Origin: G963665495 sp963677785
GTDB taxonomy: Bacteria; Desulfobacterota; Desulfovibrionia; Desulfovibrionales; Desulfovibrionaceae
Reading direction: 5' to 3'
NCBI GenBank assembly: GCA_963677785.2
Contig: CAXXDH010000003.1
Coordinates: 372,001-436,000 of the forward strand
Length of the DNA stretch: 64,000 nt
The notes below the pieces were generated by a model. That model saw only the letters and a list, made by a program, of their open reading frames with translations. It had not been told where the DNA came from and did not search any database. The translations under genes were made by a program, and so were the position numbers. The stretch's first letter is position 1, and every line of letters begins with the position of its first letter. Below are positions 1-8,859 of the stretch, in pieces.

Positions 1-233
1 GGGAAAAAGAACTCCGCGTGCCCGAAACCATAGCCTTCGCCACCTTTGACGAATCTCTCTGGACCGCCATGACCCGCCCTGCCATCACGGTGGTGGAGCA
101 GCCCACATACGCCATCGGCCAGACCGCCTGCGAACTGCTTTTCAAACGTATCCGCGAGCCCGAACGCCCCACCCGCCAGGTGGTCCTGGCCAGCAAACTG
201 ATTATCCGGCAATCCTGCGGAAAACACCGCTAA
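1..233 (+). CDS. LacI-family transcriptional regulator, C-terminal fragment
   Basis: The reading frame is open from the window edge and ends at 233, so only the last ~76 residues are present. The stretch (ELRVPETIAFATFDE..., then AITVVEQPTYAIGQTACELLFKRI and a final IIRQSCG) matches the end of the sugar-binding (periplasmic-binding-protein-like) domain of LacI/GalR repressors, where this region closes the effector pocket and helps dimerise. The DNA-binding domain and the rest of the gene lie upstream of the window, so ligand and operon cannot be judged. A GTG at 18 is in frame but is internal. Confidence 0.8.
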   Translation, partial: EKELRVPETIAFATFDESLWTAMTRPAITVVEQPTYAIGQTACELLFKRIREPERPTRQVVLASKLIIRQSCGKHR

Positions 234-239
234 TAGGAA

Positions 240-266
240 AGCCCGCCTTGCGGCGGGCCATTTTCC
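240..266 (+). terminator. Intrinsic terminator after the LacI-family gene
   Basis: GCCCGCC-TTGC-GGCGGGC (241-258) forms a perfect 7-bp GC-rich hairpin a few bases after the stop codon and is followed by a short T-rich stretch. It fits a rho-independent terminator for the + strand gene. Confidence 0.7.
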
Positions 267-311
267 GACAAACTATCTGACTGGTTACTATCCTTTTCAA
301 AGTAACATGCT

Positions 312-2021
312 TTAATGCACGCCTTTGGAATTCAGAAAAGAGGTGTATTTCTTGTCCGTACCCTGAATATGCCCCACCAGCCAGTCCTTGAGGAAGCGCA
401 TCAAGTCCATGGATACGGTGGCCGTGCCTGCGCGCAGCTGTTCTTCGGTTTCCTTGACCTTGGCCACGAACTTGGCGTGAATTTCCTTGTGCTTTGGAGT
501 ATCCGGATAGCCGTATTTGTCGAACAACCGTTCCTCGGTGCCGAAATGGGTCACGGTGTATTCAGCGAGTTTCCCGACCAGATCCAGCAGTACTTCCTTG
601 GCCCGGCGTTGACGCATGGCCTGGTGCAATTCGTTGATCATGTTCACGAGCACTTTGTGCTGTTCGTCGATTTCGTGGACTCCCACCGAAAGAGCGTCGC
701 TCCATTCGACGAGCTTGTCGCCCGCCACGCCGGACATCTGGCCCGTGGCTATACCCTGAATGATGGTATCCAGGTCCTCAACCATGCCGGAAATGGCGAT
801 CAGGGCGGAGGAGGAACGTTCCATTTCATCGGCCGTATCCTGGGCCACACGAGTCACATCGGACACCGCCATGTTAATCTCTTCGCTGGCCGCGCTCTGT
901 TCTTCGGACGCAGTGGCGATGGACGCCACCTGCAGGGCGGTGTTGTCCACAATGGCCACTATCTGTTCCATACGGCCGCCTGATTCGCCGGCGACTTCCG
1001 CACTCTGCACTATGTTCTCAGCAGCCGTATCCACGGCTTCGACATTTTTCTGGGCATGCTGCTGAATAAGCCGGACCGCGTCGCCGACTTCCTTGGTGGC
1101 GCTCATGGTCTTTTCAGCCAGTTTGCGGACTTCGTCCGCCACCACCGCGAACCCGCGCCCTGCCTCTCCGGCCCGGGCCGCTTCGATGGCCGCGTTCAGG
1201 GCCAGAAGGTTGGTCTGGTCAGCAATATCGTTGATCACGGTGATAATTTTGCCGATGTTGTCGGCCTGGCCGCCCAGTTCGGCCATGGAGGCCTTGAGAC
1301 CAAGAATTTGTTCCTGGACCCGGTTGATGGAGTCGACGGCATCGCGTACGCCTTCTGCGCCTGTCTGGGCGTTTTCCTTGCTGAGCTCGGCGCTTTCCGA
1401 CGCTCCCGAGGCGTTCATGGCGATCTCCCGGACCGTGCCGCTCATTTCCTCCATGGCTGTGGCGGTTTCGGTCATGCGGTCGCGCTGCACGTCCACGCCT
1501 TCCTGCACTTTGGTCGTCATTTCAGTCAGTTCCCGAATAGCCCCGAAGATCTGCGTGGAGACCGATCCGGCTTTGGACGCAGCCTTGTTCATATCATCCA
1601 GCAACTTGTTGCAGGAAACTTCCTTTATGGAGCATCGCTGAAAAGCCTCTTTGTTTTCCTCAGCCTGTCGCCTTGCTTGGGCCTGGCTTTCCTGTGCGGA
1701 TTTGTTGGCGTTCTCCAGCTCCTGGACCATCTGTATCAGGCCATGTTTGATATACTCAAATTCGGTTGGGAACGCCCCTTCCAGTTCGACCTCTTTTTTG
1801 CCCGAGCCGACCGCTTCCGTATAGACGCCAATGGCTTCCAGAGGTTTGAACAGCTGTTGCTGTACGCTGAACAGCACAATCAATATAATGACGATGGATA
1901 CCACCCCGAGCGCGATTTCCAGCTCCGCGAAATGGGTGTCGAACAATGGAGCAAAAGCCATGACAGCGGCTACGAGCAGCAAGAAAGCAAGAGAAGCGAT
2001 AAGTCGCATTTTGACCGACAT
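312..2021 (-). CDS. Methyl-accepting chemotaxis protein with C-terminal bacteriohemerythrin domain
   Basis: 569 residues. Two N-terminal membrane segments (about 7-27 and 31-52) lie almost back to back, leaving practically no periplasmic sensor. The cytoplasmic signalling domain contains the MCP hairpin tip (ADQTNLLALNAAIEAARAGE). The last ~130 residues are a hemerythrin domain with the expected diiron ligands: VHEIDEQH, THFGTEE, HKEIH and GHIQGTD. This is the architecture of Desulfovibrio DcrH, whose hemerythrin domain binds O2. The likely role is to report cytoplasmic oxygen or redox state to CheA/CheW and drive aerotaxis away from oxygen. The gene stands alone and converges on the LacI-family gene. 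Confidence 0.93.
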   Translation of the reverse strand: MSVKMRLIASLAFLLLVAAVMAFAPLFDTHFAELEIALGVVSIVIILIVLFSVQQQLFKPLEAIGVYTEAVGSGKKEVELEGAFPTEFEYIKHGLIQMVQELENANKSAQESQAQARRQAEENKEAFQRCSIKEVSCNKLLDDMNKAASKAGSVSTQIFGAIRELTEMTTKVQEGVDVQRDRMTETATAMEEMSGTVREIAMNASGASESAELSKENAQTGAEGVRDAVDSINRVQEQILGLKASMAELGGQADNIGKIITVINDIADQTNLLALNAAIEAARAGEAGRGFAVVADEVRKLAEKTMSATKEVGDAVRLIQQHAQKNVEAVDTAAENIVQSAEVAGESGGRMEQIVAIVDNTALQVASIATASEEQSAASEEINMAVSDVTRVAQDTADEMERSSSALIAISGMVEDLDTIIQGIATGQMSGVAGDKLVEWSDALSVGVHEIDEQHKVLVNMINELHQAMRQRRAKEVLLDLVGKLAEYTVTHFGTEERLFDKYGYPDTPKHKEIHAKFVAKVKETEEQLRAGTATVSMDLMRFLKDWLVGHIQGTDKKYTSFLNSKGVH

Positions 2022-2567
2022 GACTACCTCATTTACTGGTATTTTATTGGTTGCAAAACAGGTAAAAAACCTTGAGCTTCTGTCTAGAGCGTGAGGAAAT
2101 TGCTATCTGATGCATGCGCAGTACCGGGTTCATCTGGTGCCTGTTGCTGTCTGCACGCCAAACATTTTTCCATCTCCTTACTAAATGTAACCGATCTTTT
2201 TCGAGATGAAAAGGACCAAATTTTTTGATCGCATCCTTTTACTTCACTCATAGTAGGTTACGTACTACAAGCTAACACGTTGCGGACCGCATATTGTTTA
2301 TCTGTATCAACAATTGTCTTGTATGAGCAGATACCCATCTTTTTTTGGACAGGCTTAAATACATTTGAAATACACTACTTCCTCACAAGCCGGCAGCACC
2401 ACTGCACAGCAAATTCCCTCGCGTCTCTTTGCCTTGCAGCCTCCTTCGCTTTTCGCTACGGCGCTGCCCCTTTGCAACGTATGGTATAACTCTTTGTCTT
2501 CCTGATCTTTTTCAACACGCATGGCATGGTCTTGACAAAATAGTTTAGGATCTTTACTAGTAAAACC
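2022..2567. other. Intergenic region between divergent MCP and MarR genes
   Basis: 546 bp without a credible gene; short open frames here lack ribosome-binding sites and family resemblance. It must hold the promoter of the hemerythrin MCP (minus strand) and that of the MarR regulator (plus strand, see 2532-2564). The stretch 2160-2380 is AT-rich. Confidence 0.6.
2532..2564 (+). promoter_or_regulatory. Putative promoter and overlapping palindromic operator of the MarR gene
   Basis: TTGACA (2532-2537) is followed after 17 bp by TACTAG (2555-2560), a plausible -35/-10 pair with a weak -10. The -10 lies inside the perfect 12-bp palindrome TTTACTAGTAAA (2553-2564), three bases before the ATG at 2568. 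A repressor bound there would block RNA polymerase, so autoregulation by the MarR protein is an obvious possibility. There is no Shine-Dalgarno sequence in the normal position, so the message may be nearly leaderless. Confidence 0.45.
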
Positions 2568-3044
2568 ATGTCTTACAAAGATGAATCCATCAGACACATG
2601 GCTTCCAGACTGCTGCGGATCATTGCCAAGCATTCCCGCATCGAGGAACTGCCCATCCGCATCACTCAGGACATGGAACTCACGGCACGCGAAATCCACA
2701 CGCTCCAGGCCACGGGCGAATGCCTCGGCTCCAATGTCAAAAGCCTGGCCGAACGTCTGGGCGTGACCAAGAGCGCGGCCTCGCAAATGGTCGCCAAGCT
2801 CGAATCAAAGGGCTTGCTGCGCAAGGAAAAAGCCCCCGACAACGACAAGGAAACCCTGCTGTACCTCACAGACGACGGTTGGGGTGCCTTTAACAAGCAC
2901 AAGGAATTCCACGAGCGCCATATGCAGACGCTCCTGGAACGGCTGGACGCTTTTTCGGATCCACAGCTGGCAACCACAGCCGCCATCCTGGCGGTGGTCG
3001 AAAGCGTTGTGGACGAACGTATTGCTGAAATTTTCGGAGAATAA
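2568..3044 (+). CDS. MarR-family transcriptional regulator
   Basis: 158 residues, the usual MarR length. The central winged helix-turn-helix is clear (NVKSLAERLGVTKSAASQMV, then the wing KAPDNDKETLLYLTDDG), flanked by N- and C-terminal helices that form the dimer interface. MarR proteins are ligand-responsive dimeric repressors binding short palindromes. The next gene, 138 bp downstream on the same strand, is a methyltransferase, and palindromes lie before both genes, so it probably controls itself and that neighbour. Effector unknown. Confidence 0.88.
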   Translation: MSYKDESIRHMASRLLRIIAKHSRIEELPIRITQDMELTAREIHTLQATGECLGSNVKSLAERLGVTKSAASQMVAKLESKGLLRKEKAPDNDKETLLYLTDDGWGAFNKHKEFHERHMQTLLERLDAFSDPQLATTAAILAVVESVVDERIAEIFGE

Positions 3045-3093
3045 CCGACTGCCGGAGAGCAGAAACAACGACCTGCTTTTTGTGGTTTCATTT

Positions 3094-3119
3094 TTAACCA
3101 TATAGTTAAGCTTATTAAC
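3094..3119 (+). promoter_or_regulatory. TTAAC/GTTAA inverted repeats between marR and the methyltransferase gene
   Basis: TTAAC (3094-3098), GTTAA (3105-3109) and TTAAC (3115-3119) form two overlapping inverted repeats sharing the central half-site, with 6- and 5-bp spacers. A TTGACA lies just downstream (3144-3149). The arrangement resembles a MarR-type operator upstream of the methyltransferase gene; the assignment is inferred from position and symmetry only. Confidence 0.4.
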
Positions 3120-3181
3120 CGTATGCCCGGATCTTGTCCCCCCTTGACAGCCGGTGAATCCTGCAAAATCGGAGAAAGCCA

Positions 3182-3775
3182 ATGAGCGAATCACATCCGC
3201 ATATGCAGCCAGTAAATAATCCCAATGTTCCCAGTCGCAGCAGCTATCAAATGCTGCAGGGCGACCGCACCTTTGCCGAACTGGAGCTTCTTCCCGGTGC
3301 GACCTTTGTAGATCTGGGCTGTGGACCGGGCGACTACACCATCCGGGCGGCCGAAGCCACAGGCGCAAACGGGCGTGTCTTTGCCGTAGACAGAAATGCC
3401 GAGGCGCTGGCCACACTGCGCACAAAAAAAGCACAGCTTGGTCTGGAAAACATCACCATCCTGGAACAGGATCTTTGCGATCCGCTACCCATTGATGGAA
3501 ACAGCGCGGATGTTGCGCTCATCTGTACGGTGCTGCACCATCCGGCCATGCGCAGCCGCAGTGCCGGCCTGTTTGCCAATGTCCGCAACCTGCTCAAGCC
3601 GGAAGGCCGGCTGGTCGTGGTGGAGATGCACAAAAAAGAGATGCCGTTCGGACCGCCGCTGCATATCCGTATCGCTCCCGACGAACTGGAGCCCCAGGTC
3701 CGCGCCCAAGGCCTGCAGCGAACCGGCTATATAGACCTCGGCTACGTCTATCTGATGCGTTTTTCACCGGTCTAG
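3182..3775 (+). CDS. Class I SAM-dependent methyltransferase
   Basis: 197 residues. The Rossmann-fold SAM site is intact: motif I VDLGCGPGDYTIRAA (about residues 43-57), motif II acidic residue in VFAVDRN, and the later ADVALICTVLHH and LLKPEGRLVVVEMHKKE strands typical of the Methyltransf_11/25 type. The substrate cannot be told from sequence; such enzymes methylate small molecules, lipids or metalloids. It starts at ATG 3182 behind a GGAG at 3171. Location after the MarR gene suggests a regulated stress or detoxification role (inference). Confidence 0.85.
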   Translation: MSESHPHMQPVNNPNVPSRSSYQMLQGDRTFAELELLPGATFVDLGCGPGDYTIRAAEATGANGRVFAVDRNAEALATLRTKKAQLGLENITILEQDLCDPLPIDGNSADVALICTVLHHPAMRSRSAGLFANVRNLLKPEGRLVVVEMHKKEMPFGPPLHIRIAPDELEPQVRAQGLQRTGYIDLGYVYLMRFSPV

Positions 3776-3805
3776 CACCGAGTCATTCGCGCCTGGGGCA
3801 TGGAG

Positions 3806-4446
3806 TCAATTACGACAACGCAACAGAATCTTTTGCCAAAGCACGTAGACCCAGCAGGCCATGAACACGCCCACGAACATGCCCGCCAGAACATCCGACG
3901 GATAATGCTTGAGCGCGAATACGCGGCTGATTCCCACAAGCATAGCCAGAGTGAGCAGCGGCACTGCGAACCGCCGGCAGATGAGGCCCGTGGCCGTACA
4001 CAGGGCGAAGATTCGTGTGGTATGGCCGGAAGGAAAGGAATTGAACGCGTATTTGCCGCTGAACCAGGTAAATCCGTACTGATCCTTGCTGAACAGCAAT
4101 TCCGGACGGCAACGCCCGAACACGTATTTGATGGTCTCCGTCACGGAAATGGCCACCAGCACGGACAAACAGACATACAACAGCTTCTCGGCCCAGGGGC
4201 GCGGGGCGTCCCCCGCCAGATTCCAGCCGCAAGGCAAAAACCGGCGGCCGCAATGGCAAAGACCAGCGTATGGTTTGCAAGCAGGCTCAAATGCTTGGCC
4301 CACGTATGCAGGGAAGTCTCCCTGAACCCGTAGGCGAACCAGGCGGCCTGGCGGTCGAAAAAGAAGAAAGAAAGCGCGGCCAGCGCCACCACGGCGAGTA
4401 TGGAGAGCAGAAGAGTTCTCCGGAGCTGGACGTTGTTTTGTTCCAT
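3806..4446 (-). pseudogene. PAP2-superfamily membrane phosphatase, disrupted by a frameshift
   Basis: The N-terminal half begins at ATG 4446 (MEQNNVQLRRTLLLSIL..., two hydrophobic segments) and runs to about 4210; the C-terminal half continues in another frame to 3806. The second half carries all three PAP2 motifs: KYVFGRCRP, FPSGHT and SRVFALKHYPSD, plus the last membrane helices. Joined, they give a normal ~213-residue type 2 phosphatidic-acid phosphatase/undecaprenyl-pyrophosphatase-like enzyme. The break lies in a G/C-rich run (4200-4225, including CCCCC) and equals loss of one base, so it is either a real null mutation or a sequencing error. It follows the tag gene on the same strand, 98 bp apart. 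Confidence 0.8.
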
Positions 4447-4544
4447 GTGCTGTTCTCCCCATGCGGTTTGGCAACCGGGACGCTTCGCGCGTCCGGTCTG
4501 CGTTGCATGCGATCAGTCAGTATAAGCCCAAGCAACCGGAGATG

Positions 4545-5129
4545 TCACCAGCCCAGAGCCCGGACCTGTTCGTAGCGGAAACAGCTGGTGACGTGGTCGT
4601 TCACCAGGCCGCTGGCCTGCATATGCGCGTAGAGTGTGGTGGGGCCGAGAAAAGCGAACCCCCTCTTTTTCAAGTCCTTGGCGAGCCGCTGGGCGAGATC
4701 GGTGGTGGCCGGGACATCTTCCATACGCGCCCAGTTGTTTTGCAGCGGACGGCCGCCCACAAATTCCCAGATAAAGGCGTCGAAGCTGCCGCAGTGTTGC
4801 TGCAGCTCCAGAAAGGCCCGCGCGTTGGTTATGGCCGCCTGAATTTTGCGCCTGTTGCGGATAATGCCCGGATCTTCCAGCAAAGCAGCCGCCTTTGCCT
4901 CATCAAAATCCGCGATCCGTACGGGGTCGAACCCGGCAAAGGCCCTGGCAAAATGGACGCGCTTACGCAGTACGGTCAGCCAGCTCAAACCGGCCTGCAT
5001 GCTTTCCAGGAGCAAAAACTCGAAATGTTTGGCATCGTCGCGAACAGGCACCCCCCACTCACTGTCGTGATAGGCGGTTTCCTCGGGCGAACGAAGCGCC
5101 CAGGCACATCGGGGAGCATCGGTATTCAA
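4545..5129 (-). CDS. tag: DNA-3-methyladenine glycosylase I
   Basis: 194 residues, full length for Tag. Typical features: the N-terminal CAWALRSPEETAYHDSEWGVP segment (zinc-ligand Cys and His and the W-G-V-P motif), the FEFLLLESMQAGLSWLTVLRKR helix region, and the C-terminal GPTTLYAHMQASGLVNDH motif providing the second pair of zinc ligands. Tag removes 3-methyladenine from alkylated DNA, starting base excision repair in the cytoplasm. It may be cotranscribed with the downstream PAP2 gene. Confidence 0.95.
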   Translation of the reverse strand: MNTDAPRCAWALRSPEETAYHDSEWGVPVRDDAKHFEFLLLESMQAGLSWLTVLRKRVHFARAFAGFDPVRIADFDEAKAAALLEDPGIIRNRRKIQAAITNARAFLELQQHCGSFDAFIWEFVGGRPLQNNWARMEDVPATTDLAQRLAKDLKKRGFAFLGPTTLYAHMQASGLVNDHVTSCFRYEQVRALGW

Positions 5130-5608
5130 TGCGGTTCTCCTTGCTTCTTGACAAATCAGACGACCCGGACCATTCCCGACTGGGGCTCACGTGCCTTGCA
5201 CATCGGAACCGATACAAGTCCTTTTCGCCTTTTTTCCATAATTTCTATACATTGAGAGGATGGTGCTTCGTATGAGAAAAAAATACTGCAAGGACCTTTT
5301 TTGGGTCAAGCCCCCACTCAATTGGAAGCAAGGTCCGGTATCTTCATTTTCCATTACAACCAAACCGTGCGGCCGAGAAAGGCTGTCCCAAAAAGATTTA
5401 ACTTTATTGGGCACTTTGCAGATATTGCCATCTTTGTTGAAATTGCAAACAAAATAGCTTATCATCTTATTTATATATATCTCAATATTCTTTAGAAACA
5501 GGTAACACCCTAATAAAAGGGTACAAACCGGGGGGCCTATGAACAAAAATAAGTATCATCTTGTCATCAAACAGTATATTAATTTTTTTATTCTATAAGG
5601 CCCTTCAT
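5130..5608. other. Intergenic region between tag and the Cache-domain MCP
   Basis: About 480 bp separating divergent genes. The last 150 bp before the MCP are very AT-rich, as expected for a promoter region. A 20-codon open frame begins at ATG 5539 after a GGGGGG run, but nothing supports its use. No riboswitch or repeat was recognised. Confidence 0.5.
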
Positions 5609-7696
5609 ATGAAATACAAAATAAACAACAGACTGCTTTCAACAATATTCGTCTCCGTATGCATTGGCTGTCTTATAACAGGAATTTTTGCGTATACTGA
5701 AATTCAAAATCTTGCATACAAAAATTTTAAAGATTCATATGCCGTGGTGCTCCAGCAGATCGACAAGTATTTTACACAATTTTTGAGCGAAGGCGTACGC
5801 AGTGCAAAACAGCTGGCTGTTCATCCGGGCGCACAAAACGCGGTTGGCGCCCTGAAAACCTTTTATGATTCTCCGGCCACCCCTTCCACGGACGAGAATT
5901 CGCCTGAAGAAGTGTTGCGCCTGATTCAGAACATGAAGCGTTCGCTGGAGGCAAACAAAGCGTACACCAATGCGTTTCTCGGCGTACAAGACGGCGGCTT
6001 TATGCACTATCCGGACACCAAGGTAAAAACCGGCTACGATCCGCGCAAACGCCCCTGGTGGCCTGATATCATGCAATCATCAAATGACTACGTCATTACT
6101 TCCGCCTACGTCTCCACCACAGGTAAACCCGTAAGTTCGATCCTGGTCAAAGTGCACGACAAGAACGGCAAAAACATCGGCGCCATCGGCTACGATGTGA
6201 ACCTTTCCGATCTCACTGATTTTATATCCAATTTTTCCATCGGCAAGACCGGTTACCTGATGCTGATCGAAAACAACAACACCATCCTGAGCGATCCGAA
6301 ACATGACGACCTGATCTTCAAAAAAGCCGATGCCGCCCAGGAGCCCTTCATTGCCTCCCTGACGTCCGTCGAATCCGGCGTACGCAGCGGCACCATCGAC
6401 GGCAAAGAGATGCTCGCTCTTACCCATACCAGTGCATACGGCGGATGGAAGGTCGCTCTGCTCATTGAGAAAGACGAAGTCTTTGCCAGCGTCAGGGCGG
6501 TGGTATTCAAAATTCTCATCGCCGGCATCATCACCGCGATTTTGCTTACCGGCATCGGCTGGCTGCTGGTCAGAGACATCATCCGCTCCATCAAAGGCCT
6601 GGTCATCATGGCTTCTCAGGTGACGGAAGGCGATTACACCTGCTCTTCCTGCCATGCCCCCAAAGCAGCGGAATTGAGCATGCTGCAGCAAACATTCCTC
6701 ACGATGCTGTCCACGATCATGCAAAATATGGAGACAGCCCAGCGAAAGACCCAAGAGGCCGAACACAGCTCCCAGGAGGCCCGGACCTCTTTGAAAAGCG
6801 CGCAGGAAGCCAAGGAAAACGCCGAAGCCGCGTACCATCGCGCAGCCAATGCCGGCGGCAAGGTGAACGATGTGGTCGCGGAACTGTCCTCGCTCTCGCA
6901 GGATATGGTCGACCAGTTCGAAAAATCCAACGCGGGCGCGGAGCGGCAGCAAAAACGCATGGAAGAGATCGCCATGGCCATGCAGTCCATCAGCAGCAGC
7001 ACGGAGCAGGTCACCCACGCCGTACAGGATACGTCATCCAAAGCGGAAGACGCCATTCAGAAGGCCCTCAACGGCGTTCATGTCGTGGAAAACGTCATTG
7101 AAAGCATCGGCGGCATTCAGGCTGAAACCGACGCAATGAACGCCAAACTGGACCGGCTGGAGAAGCAAACCCACGACATCGGAGACGTGATCGAACTGAT
7201 CCGTGAAGTGGCCGACCAGACCAATCTGCTCGCGCTGAACGCGGCCATTGAAGCGGCGCGCGCCGGTGAAGCAGGGAAAGGCTTTGCCGTGGTGGCGGAC
7301 GAGGTAAAGAAACTGGCGGAAAAAACACTGCAAGCCACGAATAAAGTGGAATCTACAGTCCGGGCCATCAGGGCCGGGGCAAAAGACAGCCTGCAGGGCA
7401 TCAAACAAACCACGACCAGGGTAAACCAGGGCGCAGAATTGGCGCGAGAAGCCGGAGACGCGTTGGAATCCATCAATGCCATCGTGGAATCCACAACCCA
7501 CAAGGTTATGGAGATCTCCCACGCCAATGAAAAACAGCTTTCTTCCAGCCGTGAAGTCAGCGACAAGGCCATTGAAGTGAGCGACATCTCAACCTCGACG
7601 GCAAGCGCCATGAATGACGCCCTCGGTGCCGTTTCCGAGATGGTGGACATGATCGGCAGACTGAAACTCGTGGCCAAGGATCTGCGAAGCAATTGA
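5609..7696 (+). CDS. Methyl-accepting chemotaxis protein with double Cache sensor and a CxxCH insert after TM2
   Basis: 695 residues from ATG 5609, chosen for the TAAGG at 5596-5600; an upstream in-frame TTG at 5561 lacks one. TM1 is about residues 7-28. The periplasmic part is a dCache-type sensor (MHYPDTKVKTGYDPRKRPWW is the characteristic core). TM2 is about 298-321. The HAMP-like linker carries C345-S-S-C348-H349, a c-type-heme-like motif on the predicted cytoplasmic side. A long coiled coil and the standard signalling tip (DQTNLLALNAAIEAARAGEAGKG) follow. No CheR-tethering pentapeptide is present at the C-terminus. The role is chemotaxis towards or away from a small periplasmic ligand, perhaps modulated by redox or metal at the cysteines (inference). 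Confidence 0.92.
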   Translation: MKYKINNRLLSTIFVSVCIGCLITGIFAYTEIQNLAYKNFKDSYAVVLQQIDKYFTQFLSEGVRSAKQLAVHPGAQNAVGALKTFYDSPATPSTDENSPEEVLRLIQNMKRSLEANKAYTNAFLGVQDGGFMHYPDTKVKTGYDPRKRPWWPDIMQSSNDYVITSAYVSTTGKPVSSILVKVHDKNGKNIGAIGYDVNLSDLTDFISNFSIGKTGYLMLIENNNTILSDPKHDDLIFKKADAAQEPFIASLTSVESGVRSGTIDGKEMLALTHTSAYGGWKVALLIEKDEVFASVRAVVFKILIAGIITAILLTGIGWLLVRDIIRSIKGLVIMASQVTEGDYTCSSCHAPKAAELSMLQQTFLTMLSTIMQNMETAQRKTQEAEHSSQEARTSLKSAQEAKENAEAAYHRAANAGGKVNDVVAELSSLSQDMVDQFEKSNAGAERQQKRMEEIAMAMQSISSSTEQVTHAVQDTSSKAEDAIQKALNGVHVVENVIESIGGIQAETDAMNAKLDRLEKQTHDIGDVIELIREVADQTNLLALNAAIEAARAGEAGKGFAVVADEVKKLAEKTLQATNKVESTVRAIRAGAKDSLQGIKQTTTRVNQGAELAREAGDALESINAIVESTTHKVMEISHANEKQLSSSREVSDKAIEVSDISTSTASAMNDALGAVSEMVDMIGRLKLVAKDLRSN

Positions 7697-7699
7697 CCC

Positions 7700-7745
7700 T
7701 TCGGGAAGGCGAAAGCGTCCGCTTTCGCCTTCCCGAAATTTCTCC
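7700..7745 (+). terminator. Strong hairpin terminator after the Cache MCP gene
   Basis: A perfect 17-bp stem: TTCGGGAAGGCGAAAGC (7700-7716) pairs with GCTTTCGCCTTCCCGAA (7721-7737) around a 4-base loop, followed by ATTTCTCCC. It begins four bases after the MCP stop codon. Confidence 0.8.
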
Positions 7746-7974
7746 CTTCTCTTGAAAGCACGGCCCACGTCGCGCTTCACTGCGGCTGCCGCTCGTGGGA
7801 ATACCGCGCATTTCCCGAGGAAAATTTTCTGATCCGCCATAATCCGTGTGCGGAAGCGCATTCCAGGGGCCCGGAATACGTTCATCCCGCGGAGATTCCT
7901 TGTTGTCATGTACGCGGCATCGGCGTAACAGCACGTTTTGCGGCAAAACAAAGGCCGCAGCAAGGAGCTGCAAC

Positions 7975-8859
7975 ATGTCGGACGTACTCATCGCCATATT
8001 CAATATAATCTCCCCGGTCATGCTCTGCGTGATCGTGGGGTATTTCTGGAACAAACGCGGCCTGCCCTTCGACACCAAGAGCATTACGCAGCTGGTGGTG
8101 AACCTGGGCACCCCCTGCCTGCTGCTGGCGAATCTGAGCAGCGTTGAAATGGATGGCGGCATCCTGTTTCAAATGATGCTGGCCGCCATCCTCGGCCACG
8201 TCCTCTGCGGCTTGTTTGGCTGGCTGGTCCTGAAAAACATGCGGCTGCCCATCAATACCTACCTTGGTTCCATGGTCTTCAACAATACGGGCAACCTCGG
8301 CTTGTCCCTCTGCCTGCTGGCTTTCGGTAAAGAGGGCCTGGCCCTGGGACTGGCCTACATGTCCATGAACACCATCGGACTTTTCACGCTCGGCCCCTGG
8401 TTCAGTTCGGGCGCGTCCTCGCCCGCAAAAATACTCAAAAGTCCGGCAATATACGCCATCGCCATTGCGCTGACGCTGTTGTACACCGGCCACAAACTGC
8501 CGCGTTTCCTCTTCAACACCTGCGACATCGTGGGCGGACTGGTCATTCCGCTGATGCTTTTCGCCCTGGGCGGCGCCCTGGCCAAGCTGCGTATCAAACG
8601 TTTGCGTACGCCGCTGATTCTGGCCCTGGCCAAGGTGGCCGTGGGGCTGGCCGTGGGGCTGGGAGTTTCCTGGCTGCTGGGCCTGGAAGGCACCAGCCGC
8701 AATGTCTTTGTCCTGGAGTGTTTGCTGCCCGTGGCGATCTTCAACTATCTCTGGGCCGAACGCTACGACAACGGCCCGGAAGAAGTGGCCAGCCTGATCA
8801 TTGTATCCACCCTGCTGGCTTTGCTGGTGGTGCCCGTCACCCTGGCCGTGCTGCTTTGA
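7975..8859 (+). CDS. AEC-family (auxin efflux carrier-like) permease
   Basis: 294 residues from ATG 7975, preceded by AAGGAG at 7962-7967. About ten hydrophobic helices. Family features include the early helix with P15 (NIISPVMLCVIVGYFWNKRGLP), the GTPCLLLANLS turn, the FNNTGNLGLSLCLLAFG segment and the VIPLMLFALGGAL helix. AEC proteins are inner-membrane secondary transporters, in bacteria usually for malate, malonate or other organic acids. A 5'-truncated second copy is at 19343-19907. The gene stands alone between terminators and the parD region; substrate unknown. Confidence 0.88.
   Translation: MSDVLIAIFNIISPVMLCVIVGYFWNKRGLPFDTKSITQLVVNLGTPCLLLANLSSVEMDGGILFQMMLAAILGHVLCGLFGWLVLKNMRLPINTYLGSMVFNNTGNLGLSLCLLAFGKEGLALGLAYMSMNTIGLFTLGPWFSSGASSPAKILKSPAIYAIAIALTLLYTGHKLPRFLFNTCDIVGGLVIPLMLFALGGALAKLRIKRLRTPLILALAKVAVGLAVGLGVSWLLGLEGTSRNVFVLECLLPVAIFNYLWAERYDNGPEEVASLIIVSTLLALLVVPVTLAVLL

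Noticed and set aside
5187..5546. 119-codon minus-strand frame upstream of tag
   Set aside because: No ribosome site, no recognisable domain, partly in promoter-like AT-rich DNA.
6641..6655. CSSCH as evidence for a multihaem cytochrome domain
   Set aside because: Single motif on the predicted cytoplasmic side within an MCP; haem attachment is not supported.
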